DNA of 64,000 nt from Odontesthes bonariensis. Lineage: Eukaryota; Chordata; Actinopteri; Atheriniformes; Atherinopsidae. The stretch is taken from the NCBI RefSeq assembly GCF_027942865.1, contig NC_134509.1:30512197-30576196 (forward strand), read 5' to 3'. The position numbers and the translations under genes are program-made. The notes below the pieces were generated by a model. The model had not been told where the DNA came from and made no database searches. It was given only the letters and a program-made list of their open reading frames with translations. How positions within the stretch are numbered: position 1 is the stretch's first letter; each line of letters opens with the position of its first letter. Shown piece after piece: positions 42,434-52,815 of this stretch.

Positions 42434-45400
42434 CCTCCCCTTGAGCTGTCACCTTACCGTGGTGGGGGGGTTTGCGTGCCCCAATGAGTCTGGGAGCTAT
42501 GTTGTCTGGGGCTTTACGCCCCTGGTAGGGTCACCCATGGCAAACAGATCCTAGATGAGGGACCAGACAAAGAACAGCTCACAAAACCCCCTGAATAATA
42601 TTTTTGGACACCGTGTTCCCTTGCCCGGACGCGGGTCACCGGGGCCTCCCCCTGGAGCCAGGCCCAGGGGTGGGGCCCGCCGGCGAGCGCCTGGTGGCCG
42701 GGTCTGTGCCTGTGGGGCTCGGTCGGGCACAGCCCGAAGAAACCACACACACGGGTCCCCCTTCCAACAGGCTCACCACCCGTGGGAGGGGCCATGGGGG
42801 TCGGGTGCAGTGTGAGCTGGGCGGCAGCCGAAGGCGGGGACCTTGGCGGTCTGATCCTCGGCTACTGAAGCTGGCTCTTGGGACGTGGAACGTCACCTCT
42901 CTGCTGGGGAAGGAGCCTGAGCTGGTGCGCGAGGCTGAGTGGTTCCGGCTAGATATAGTCGGACTCACCTCGACGCATGGCTTGGGCTCCGGAACCAGCC
43001 TCCTCGAGAGGGGTTGGACTCTCTTCCACTCTGGAGTTGCCCGCGGTGAGAGGCGTAGAGCAGGTGTGGGCATACTTATTGCCCCCCGGCTGTGCGCCTG
43101 TACATTGGGGTTCACCCCGGTAGACGAGAGGGTAGCCTCCCTCCGCCTTAGGGTGGGGGGACGGGTCCTGACTGTTGTTTGTGCTTATGCACCAAACGGC
43201 AGTTCAGAGTACCCACCCTTTTTGGAGTCCCTGGAGGAGGCACTGGAGAGGCGTGATTGGGAGGAACGGCCCCCCCGATCTGAATCAGAGTGGTGTTTTG
43301 TTGTTGGACTTCTGTGCTCGTCACGGACTGTCCATAACGAACACCATGTTAAGGCATAAGGGTGTCCATGTGTGCACTTGGTCCCAGGACACCCTAGGCC
43401 GCAGCTCGATGATCGATTTTGTGGTTGTATCGTCGGACTTGCGGCCGTATGTCCTGGACACTCGGGTGAAGAGAGGGACGGAGCTGTCAACTGATCACCA
43501 CCTGGTGGTGAGTTGGCTCCGCTGGTGGGGGAGGAAGCCGGTCAGACCTGGCAGGCCCAAACGTATTGTGAGGGTCTGTTGGGAACGGCTGGCGGAATCC
43601 CCTGTAAGGAGGAGTTTCAACTCCCACCTCCGGCAGAGCTTCAACCATGTCCCGGGGGAGGTGGGGGACATTGAGCCCGAATGGGCCATGTTCCGTGCCT
43701 CCATTGTTGAGGCGGCCGACCGGAGCTGTGGCCGTAAGGTGGTCGGTGCCTGTCGTGGCGGCAATCCCCGAACCCGCTGGTGGACCCCAGTGGTGAGGGA
43801 AGCCGTCAAGCTGAAGAAGGAGTCCTATCGGGCCTTTTTGGCCAGTGGGACTCTGGAAGCAGCTGATGGGTACCGACAGGCCAAGCGGAACGCAGCCTCG
43901 GCGGTTGCTGAGGCAAAAACTCGGGCTTTGGAGGAGTTCGGGGAGGCCATGGAGAATGATTTCCGGACGGCCTCGAGGAGATTCTGGTCCACCATCCGGC
44001 GGCTCAGGGGGGGAAAGCGGTGCACCGTCAACACGTGTATGGTGAGGGCGGGGCTCTGCTGACTTCAACTAGGGACATCGTGAGTCGGTGGAGGGAATAC
44101 TTCGAGGGCCTCCTCAATCCTACCGACACGCCTTCCGATGAGGAAGCAGAGTTGGGGAGCTCGGACGTGGGGCCTCCCATTTCTGGGGCTGAGGTTGCCG
44201 AGGTGGTCAAAAAACTCCTCGGTGGCAAGGCCCCGGGGGTGGATGAGGTCCGTCCTGAGTTCCTCAAGGCTCTGGATGTTGTGGGGCTGTCTTGGTTGAC
44301 ATGCCTCTGCAGCATCGCGTGGACATCGGGGGCAGTACCTCTGGACTGGCAGATCGGGGTGGTGGTCCCCCTCTTTAAAACCGGAGGGTGTGTTCCAACT
44401 ATAGGGGGATCACACTCCTCAGCCTTCCTGGTAAGGTCTTTTCGGGGGTACTGGAGAGGAGGATCCGCCGGATAGTCGAATCTCGGATTCAGGAGGTGCA
44501 GTGTGGTTTTCGTCCTGGCCGTGGAACAGTGGACCAGCTCTATACCCTCCGCGGGATCCTGGAGGGAGCATGGGAGTTCGCCCAACCGGTCTACATGTGT
44601 TTTGTGGACTTGGAGAAGGCGTTCGACCATGTCCCTCGGGGACTCTTGTGGGGGGTGCTCCGAGAGTATGAAGTGCCGGACTTCTTGATATGGGCTGTTC
44701 GGTCTCTGTATGACCGGTGTCAGAGTTTGCTCCGCATTGCCGGCAGTAAGTCGGACATGTTTCCTGTGAGGGTTGGACTCCGTCAGGGCTGCCCTTTGTC
44801 ACCGATTCTGTTCATAATTTTTATGGACAGAATTTCTAGGCGCAGCCAGGGCGTTGAGGGGGTCCGGTTTGGCGAGGTGGTTCTGTTGGCGTCGTCAGGC
44901 CGTGACCTTCAGCTCTCGCTGGAGCGGTTCGCAGCCGAGTGTGAAGCGGCTGGGATGAGAATCGGCACCTCCAAATCCGAGACCATGGTCTTCGGCCGGA
45001 AAAGGGTGGAATGCTCTCTCCGGGTCGGGAATGAGATCCTTCCCCAAGTGGAGGAGTTCAAGTATCTCGGGGTCTTGTTCACGAGTGAGGGACGAATGGA
45101 GCAGGAGATTGACAGCCGGATCGGTGCGGCGTCTGGAGTGATGCGGGCTCTGCACCGGCCCGTCGTGGTGAAGAAGGAGCTGAGCCAGAAGGCGAAGCTC
45201 TCGATTTACCGGTCAATCTATGTTCCTACCCTCACCTATGGTCACGAGCTGTGGGTAGTGACCGAAAGAACGAGATCGCGAATACAAGCGGCCGAAATGA
45301 GTTTTCGCCGCAGGGTGTCCGGGCTCTCCCTTAGAGATAGGGTGAGAAGCTCGGTCATCCGGGAGGGGCTCAGAGTAGAACCGCTGCTCCTCCGCACCGA

Positions 45401-45676
45401 GAGGAGTCAGATGAGGTGGCTCGGGCATCTGGTTAGGATGCCTCCTGGACGCCTGCCCGGTGAGGTGTTCTGGGCCTGTCCCACTGGGAGGAGGCCCCGG
45501 GGAAGACCCAGGACACGTTGGAGAGACTATGTTTCTCGGCTGGCCTGGGAACGCCTCACGGTCACCCCAGAAGAGCTGGAGGAAGTGGCCGGGGACAGGG
45601 ACGTCTGGGCTTCTCTGCTCAAGCTGCTGCCCCCGCGACCCGATCCCCGGAGCAGCGGAAGATAATGGATGGATGG
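42434..45676 (+). pseudogene. Second LINE copy, inactivated
   Basis: The same family in the same orientation, flanked by a perfect 12-bp duplication AACTTTAAATAT (42422-42433, 45677-45688). The ORF is in at least four pieces (42604-43359, 43175-44062, 44020-44475, 44388-45665). Near 43250 a deletion removes the stretch with the GDFNAHVGN endonuclease motif. Near 44876 another removes the FADD catalytic box of RT. A 1-bp loss near 44033 and an 11-bp loss near 44380 shift frame. Confidence 0.92.
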
Positions 45677-45688
45677 AACTTTAAATAT

Positions 45689-45908
45689 TAAGAGACAGAC
45701 AAAAACATGGCAATAAACAAGTTTTAAAATGAGAAGCACAGTACAAATAAAATATATTCAAGATATTTATTTTGAAATATATGAAAATACTTTTGAAAAG
45801 ACAAAAGTAGATCAATATAACTGATTGAAATGTTCAATAGAATTCGCCGCCTCCTTCGTCTTCATTTTAAGGTCTTATTAAAAAAACATTTTATAGATGG
45901 TACAGTTT
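45689..45908. other. AT-rich flank
   Basis: No feature recognised between the second LINE and the retroviral remnant. Confidence 0.4.
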
Positions 45909-47700
45909 CAAGGCTAGCTTGAAACTGTACCATCTTTCCCACCATTCTCCTTAAAGTTGTTTAATCATATAACGAGCACACAGTGCCCTCATTGAAAGGA
46001 AGAGAGAAAAACAGGTGGTGTCTTGCATTGTGTCTTAATTTTCCCCTTACACCCCACCCTTTTGATTATAATAATACCATTATATTAATCAACCCAAAAG
46101 AAGCAAGAAAAATAATAACTTTATCAGTAAACATCAGCCTGCATTCGCACACAACGTGAGTTTAAAACAAAGGCATCATAGTTATAAAGGGTCCAATAAT
46201 AAACAATCAAAACATCAACAGTTAAACAGAAACATCGTCATCCTTAAGGGAGAACCTGAAAGCAAAGGAGTTAATTTAGTCGTTTGAACAACGTGCTGGT
46301 TACAAATAATAAAATACAAACAACAAACAGTTTCTGCCATTGTTCACACGTGTGACGATCACGTCGCTTCATTGCAGGTCTCAGTGAGGATGTCTGAATC
46401 TTCGGTGTCAGAGGTTACTAGCACTTAACACACCGGTGGAGTACAGCTTTTACTGCTGACTCTTTTCTTTGTCCTTCAGGGCGAGTTGGTTAGGTTGATG
46501 TATGTCAGGGTGGAAGTCATCTACTGGTTCTGGCACCTTCTTACAGTGACTGGCTTGAGTCCAGGTTGCTCTTTCTGCGACAGCTGTGTGAGTGACCAGT
46601 AGCACCTGGAACGGGCCTTGCCAGCGTTTGGACTTCAAGTGTTTCCTGCGAAATTCCTTCACCACTATCCAATCACCTGGTTGGAGTGGGTGCAGGGGTG
46701 TGTCTGCTGAGGCTGGAAGTGCTGCTTTCACTGTCTGTGAAACTTGAGAGAGGACAGTGGAAAGGTTTCTACAGTAAGACAACATTGCATCATCACAAAC
46801 AGTTGTGGAGGGGAGGGGTCCCACTCCCAGGTTAGGAGGTCTGCCACATAAAACTTCAAATGGGCTGAGGTTCACTCGAGCTCTAATTCTCATCCTCATA
46901 TAGGTGAGCACAATAGGTAATGCTTTTATCCATGGCAGACCCGTTTCTTCACAGCATTTGGCTAGCTTGGACTTTAAAGTACCATTTTCTCTCTCCACAG
47001 CACCTCCGCTCTGTGGATGATAAGCACAATGTGTACGCAAGCTTATTCCCAGGAACTTACCAACCGCGGTCAATGCTGTGTTTACAAAGTGTCTGCCATT
47101 ATCACTGCTGATCTCTGGAATGCCCCACCTTGGAATGATTTCAGTCAGCAGTGCTTTAGTGACTGTTTGCATGTTTTGCAGGAAAAACTTCAACCCATTT
47201 ACTAAACATGTCCACTACTACGAGTGCATATTTCTTTCCTTCAGCTGGTGTGAGTTCAACAAAGTCCATCATTAAATGTTCAAAAGGCCTTTCTGGTGGA
47301 CCCCGGGAGGGTCAGAAGCCTGAGACTCACTGTTTCCCATTCTCGGACGTGGAATGGGGGAATATATTCCTTTACTTAAAGGACGTCTCCAATGAGCACC
47401 TTAATCTGTACTCACACTTCTTCGGAGTACTTCAGTCACACTTCTTCGGACTGATTTAAGATTCACTTACCCGTGAAATCTTTGTCACACTAATGACACA
47501 ACCGGGAAACCGCCTTTTTCAAATAATAATAGAAAGCAATCTTAGCGCATCTATTTTCCCTCCCTTCCTGCAGCCAAGGCTAGCTTGAAACTGTAGCCTA
47601 CCATCTTTCCCACCATCCTCCTTAAAGTTGTTTAATCATATAACGAGCACACAGTGCCCTCATTGAAAGGAAGAGAGAAAAACAGGTGGTGTCTTGCAGG
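45909..47700 (-). mobile_element. Endogenous retrovirus remnant with repeated flanks
   Basis: Two direct copies of an approximately 120-bp segment (about 45909-46029 and 47576-47699, both containing aaagttgtttaatcatataacgagc) bracket a minus-strand integrase fragment. They may be parts of LTRs, but full LTR edges were not found and most of gag, pol and env is missing. Between 46030 and 46440 nothing was recognised. Confidence 0.6.
46450..47290 (-). pseudogene. Retroviral integrase fragment
   Basis: From 47193 down, one frame of 247 codons holds the second catalytic Asp in ISSDNGRHF and the Glu in AVERENGTLKSK, followed by the C-terminal DNA-binding region (HPLQPGDWIVV, KRWQGPFQVLL). The first catalytic Asp (MMDFVELT) is upstream at about 47260 in another frame, so a frameshift separates the parts. 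The pattern fits gammaretrovirus-like pol. No HHCC finger or RT remains. Broken and old. Confidence 0.75.
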
Positions 47701-48109
47701 AGGTTATTACAGGTTATACACAGTAACACTCAATACAATGCATATAGGAATTAATTTTTCCCAAAATCTCCATGGTGACAACTGTTGTTCATTTCATCGT
47801 GTCTCGATTAACTTGAAGTCATTAAATCAAAGCCAGCAAGTTTCCTGTTGTGCTGTTTATTTCCACTCTAATTATTAGTCTCATTCTCATCTGTGAGGCT
47901 CTTTCTGTTGCTGCAGAAAGTGACCACTGGTCACTACCACTGAGGAGCTGGGCATGGCTACATGGACCCGCATAAATAATACAAACAATAGAAGTTTGTA
48001 TTTTATGGACAAAAGATTATGATTTATTCATCAAACAGTGCTGCCACCACGATCTGAAAAGGGAGAAGGTGTATTAAAATGACAAAAACCGCTTCACAGA
48101 CCACTCACT
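47701..48109. other. Anonymous sequence leading into a shared repeat
   Basis: 47701-47955 has no recognised feature. From about 47960 it matches the repeat at 21185. Confidence 0.4.
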
Positions 48110-48857
48110 AGCCCCTTTCACACTGCGACCCGCTACCTTAGCGGGTCCAAATTGCACCTTCGACCCGCGTCGAGCAACGTGAACGCTTGGCGTGTTAGGT
48201 GACCCGTGTCGCCTGAAGCCGAGTTCAGGGGGCGTTGCCTAGTGGCAGAGTGTCACACGAAACACATAAAATGCTGGGCGTGTACAATGACGTAGGCACA
48301 AGCCATGCGTCGGAGGTAGGGTTAAATACACCTAAAAAAAAAAAGGGTTAAATACACCTTGAGGACTCGTTTTTGCAATTGTATACGCAGTTCATGGAGA
48401 TGTTATTTTACGGGGTGTGGATGGTCACAACGTGGGATGCCGCTGAAGAACATATGCGGAGAATACAAGAGCACCATAGTCCCCGAAATGTGGCGGAAAA
48501 TAACGTCCTCTGCTCGGAGGCTGAGGAGCTCGCGGACCTCCTTGTCTCCCCAGTTGGCCATCTTCAAAAATGTCTCGAACTTGATGTAGGCTAAAACAGA
48601 GTAAAACTTGTCCTCACCTGTCGCTTTTGTTCTGAATCAGCTGTCCATTCTGTCCTCTCTCCTCACGCCACGCCCACGTCCGACCCGGGTCAATTGCTTT
48701 CACACCAAACTCGGCTCGGCAAAAAGACTAGGGTCCGACGCGGGTCGAAAGGCGAGTCGAGTTGACACGCCAGCCCGGGTCGGCAGTGTGAACGCAATCA
48801 GCAGACACGCTAAATTCGCGGATTAAACGCGGTTTATTCCTCAGTGTGAAAGGGGCT
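48110..48857 (+). mobile_element. 748-bp DNA transposon with 3-bp target duplication
   Basis: Ends AGCCCCTTTCACACTG and CAGTGTGAAAGGGGCT are flanked by ACT (48107-48109, 48858-48860). The empty site can be inferred from 21330-21345. A 3-bp duplication suggests PIF/Harbinger-like, although ACT is not the usual TWA. It contains an open stretch at 48373-48594 (QLYTQFMEMLFYGVWM..., rich in Glu/Ala later) ending at a gtaggc donor-like site; not recognised. Confidence 0.75.
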
Positions 48858-48984
48858 ACTGATTCACACCACAAGGACCACGGGACAGACCACTGAGGAG
48901 CTGCAGGACCAGTATCTTTAGCGCCCCTAGTGGTAGTGACCACTGGTCCGTGGTAGTGACCACTGGTCCGTGCCAGAGGTTTTC

Positions 48985-48999
48985 CAGCAGCAGCAGCAG
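48985..48999. repeat. (CAG)5, counterpart of the (CAG)14 tract
   Basis: Same flanks as 21623-21664. Just upstream, tggtagtgaccactggtccg is duplicated in tandem (48931-48970). Confidence 0.9.
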
Positions 49000-49015
49000 C
49001 TTCCAAACGGATGCT

Positions 49016-50238
49016 TAATGCTCAGTCCCTCTGTTTGTACTTGATAAAAGGTTGGTAACTGCTGCAGCGTGTTGCGTTTCAGGAACCTAAGAGCTGTGAT
49101 GGTGTTAGATTGCTGGAGCAGCAGGAGCAGCTGATAATCTCTTCTTCTCTGCACTGAAGCTGCTCAACAGTCTGCAAACCCTTCAACAAAGCTAACCATA
49201 CAACAGTCCTGCTTGTGCTGTTCGATGTGTTTTTATCGTTCACCTAAAAGCAGGTACGCCAATTAATCGTTTCGATTGGACGCCCAACTGTAAAGGTCGT
49301 AGCGTTATTTCCTTAGTTAGCTAAGCTAGAAACTCATCTCAGCCGTGTTGGTTTTCTCTCCGTGTGAATGCTGTGATTATGTAGTTTCAGCTCTTAATTT
49401 TGGCTGATAATGTAGTTTTCAGGGGCGACATTGGAGTGTGGCTCCCGGTATTTGTCGGTATCTGAAGGAGGACGGTACTCGAATCCTCATATTTACGCTT
49501 TATAGGCCGTAAGGTGAACCCCGTTTTCGTTTAGGCTCGCTCCGTGCTCTCCGAACTACATGCCCATTAGCTGATAAAAATGACCAAGTTATTTTGCACT
49601 TATAAAAAAAGTTACGCGTCACAGAATCCTGTACTTTTTTTAAATCGAGACGTTTTCTGAAGAAATATTTTCCTCGGCTGAATGACGATTTTGACGTCAC
49701 AAGACACCACGTGACCGCGCTAGACCAATCACGTTGCCGATTTACGACAACAAACTGGAAAAATGACAACCTGCCTGGTGCTGTCAAATCTAACCTACAG
49801 AAAGGAATCTCGCAAAATATCATTTTAATGTGAACATAAAATAATAATTATCAACGATAATGCTTATTCATGTATTTCTGAATTGAGCCAAATAAATTCT
49901 AAATAGTGCTTTATTTACAGCACGAAGCACAATTATGCAAGTGACCTTTCATGTTGTCATTTTGATCAATTAATGGAATTCCAATAATTATTGATAACCA
50001 TCCACGTGTTTGTAACGTGGGCTAAATTAATTCCAAACAGTGCTTTATTTATAGTACAAACAACTATTGTGCAAGTGGATGATAAGGTTACCTTTTCATG
50101 TTGTCATTTTTTATTAATGAATGGAAATAATTCTAATTATCAATGATAAGGACCATATTCATTTATTGATTTATTCACTAATAACTATGCAACACATAAA
50201 AAAGTCAAAACAAGTAGGGCATACACATCAACTGGCAT
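49016..50238. other. Long stretch without recognised gene
   Basis: Past the TTAA where T6 inserted in the other copy (49015), the sequence is unique and AT-rich. Two diverged direct repeats (aattgatt.../gtgctttatttacagca at about 49907 and 50039) suggest an old tandem duplication. No exon was supported. Confidence 0.4.
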
Positions 50239-50323
50239 TTACATCAACCGGCATAAACTTATATACATAACCATGATAAAAGGAATGATACAAATGGAAT
50301 AGAGGTAAAAAAAAAAAAAAAAG

Positions 50324-50368
<45 letters not shown>

Positions 50369-51364
50369 TTCCTCACTGTCAGTGCTGGATTTCTTGTCAT
50401 CCATGTCACTTGAAGATTTCCATCTTCCAGATGCCAACCATGTCCAGTGGGAGATGGAGTGCCAATCTTTTGCTTTACACATGACCTCATTATTTTAGCC
50501 TGATAATTTGCCCTTTTGCAGTGCTGGTGGAGGGCATCACTTGTTTGGGGGATAGATAATTCTGGCAAGGCTGATGATGCCATACAGAAAGCTTTGTACC
50601 TATCCTCATTGATGTTTTCTGCGGTTGGCTGATCGTACAAATTGCATACATATTTGCAAAGTAATGCAAATGTAGAGTGGTCCAAGTTAAATTCAGTCCC
50701 CAGATTTCTGAAAGCCTTCAGGTAGACATCTTTCTCGCATGCCACAGCAAATGTCTTCTTTTAACCTTGTGGTGTCACACCCAGTGAATGTATGGATCCC
50801 AATCAAGGCTGAACACACACTGGCTCCGAGAGCTGATGACACCTTGGTAATGTCCATTATGCGTGTTCTGTTGCCCGTCCCTGTGAAAAAGTACAAGCTG
50901 CATGGCAAATCTTTCTGCAGACTCACAGCTACATCAGTGTCAGGGCTCTTGATAATGACAGTCTTATGTTCCTGTGCAGCATGTTGTGCATGCAAAAACA
51001 CCAGTGTCACATTCTTCGTGGTCACACTGCAGGTCTTCCACAGCATGAACAGACTGCACACCTTCCAGTACAGTCACACAGTGATATTGGTGTTGGTGTG
51101 CTATGTACAAGCTGAGGTTTCTTCCCACTGCTGTAAGATCAGCATGTGGCCACGCATCGTATAAGAACTCAGCAAGTGCTTCTTTATTTGTTCCTTCTGA
51201 TTCCTTCCATTCCACATTGTGCAGGTGAAATTCTGTGTTTCCTCATGCTTAACAGAGGACATGTGCATGTAACAAATCTTTCGGTCGAAATTTCGCCTTC
51301 TTCGGTACTGCTGGATGATCGCGCTGCTACTGCGGTGCTGTTTGTTTACCAGCTCAGCTGACAT
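50239..51364 (-). pseudogene. Decayed multicopy ORF, probably transposon-borne
   Basis: Three frames in series on the minus strand: 51215-50964 (YDAWPHADLTAVGRNLSLYI, CDHEECDT), 51061-50693 (IIKSPDTDVAV, SALIGIHTFTGCDTT) and 50745-50345 (FALLCKYVCNLYDQP, GHGWHLEDGNLQVTWM). I recall this set of motifs from abundant unnamed ORFs in fish and cnidarian genomes, but cannot name the family. A (CA)n tract at 50328-50368 cuts the end. Frameshifts show that it is dead. Confidence 0.5.
50328..50368. repeat. (CA)20 microsatellite
   Basis: Uninterrupted CA run preceded by an A-run, at the end of the decayed ORF. Confidence 0.95.
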
Positions 51365-52145
51365 ACCAGCTATCCGATTAGTCCATTCTGATGACGTCTC
51401 AACCGTGGCACCTCTCGCGAGCCAAACTGTTATTACGCCTGCCGAATATGTACATACGCCTTGCCAGGCACTAGTTATTCCTTTAAACGTTGCGAACTAA
51501 AAAAGTACTGTGTTCTGAGCGGCGAAACTTTTTTTTAAACCTCAACATAACTCAATCTTTTTATGAGCTGAAGCGTGTTTGGTACGGAGAGCGTGGAACA
51601 AGCCTGGTGTTATGAAGGAGTTTCCGAGGTTCACCTCACGGCCTATTAGTATGGAAGTTTTTATTAGTGTTACACTTGATTCTGTACCCCGATAGATTTT
51701 GTTCCTTGGGAAATTTGCTGGCTGTAGTTATCGCGACATTTACAAGATAAATAACTTTGCGCGTCTTGAACTTGTAATCGCGCTAATTCAACCTCCTTAT
51801 TTTATATTCACGTGATGGATTCACATGTAGGTTTAGGAGAAATCCAAGAAAAAGCGTAGAAAAGTCAGAATTCCTCATTTTTAACGCTTCCCCCCAAAAT
51901 CAGTTTTACACAGTAATGCCAAACCCGCCTCCAAAACTGATTTTGGCACATTGTGGCTCATCTGTCCCTTTTTTGTTGTTGTTGTTGTTGTTGTTGTTGA
52001 TGACAAGCTCGGGAACATAGCAAGCCTGAAAGCAGCCACATTTGATCCCCACAGTGATGTTAACTGCTGAGAAACGCTACGACTGTCTTTTGCGTCCCAA
52101 AAACCCTGAATTCTTACTTTAGGGTGGTGTTTCAACACTCAAAAT
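51365..52145. other. Intergenic, with a (TTG)9 repeat
   Basis: TTG is repeated nine times at 51973-51999. No exon or transposon end was recognised before copy 3 begins. Confidence 0.5.
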
Positions 52146-52465
52146 GTAATCCTCTATCAACGTATCTCAGTACATTTCAATCCTCATAACCACATTTTAA
52201 ATAAGTAAAAATGAATCGGTTTCAATATTAAAACATACATTTAGTATCAGTAGTGACTCATGATTAAACCTACCATGACTCCATGAAATAAATACATTGC
52301 TAAATGTATTATAATCTGTTACCTTAGATAAATTAGCTGTGAAATAAGGGGGTCGGATTTTGCTAGATTTAATAGTGATTTTTAGCCAATCCAGTCTAAA
52401 TCTGACCCGACAACAATGGTTGTAAATGAACGTTTTGGGTGAGCCTGCAGCACTGTGTGATGTAC

Positions 52466-52591
52466 CTTCATATTCTCTGTATGGCTGCCTCCAGGTTTGA
52501 TTGTGACAACGATGACAGGCGTGTAGAAAGCCTCTCCGTTCACAGACACAAGGCCACACACAAATTCTTGCTCCTTTCTGGTGTTTTTCAT
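52466..52591 (-). CDS. Possible first coding exon, unknown gene (copy 3)
   Basis: Counterpart of 337-462. The 42 codons and the gtacat donor are preserved. Confidence 0.25.
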
Positions 52592-52815
52592 GAGATAATA
52601 ATATGATGATGATGGCAGGAAAAGGGAAGGTAAAAAGGCTGCATGTGTCTAAGGTGAACGCGTCTGCCTGAGAGTGAAATTTAGTTGCTCTGCCAAAAAT
52701 AAGAAATTAAAACTATAGACCTATGTTTCTGAGAGTTATGTCCATTTCAGCTCTTAAGTCTCCTGTGTGTGTGTGTGTGTGTTTTTAATTCTTCAGACTG
52801 TGTGTGTCGTTGCAG

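Noticed and set aside
39150..45155. Long minus-strand ORFs opposite the LINEs
   Set aside because: Shadows of the GC-rich LINE ORF, with the same motifs in reverse and no independent features.
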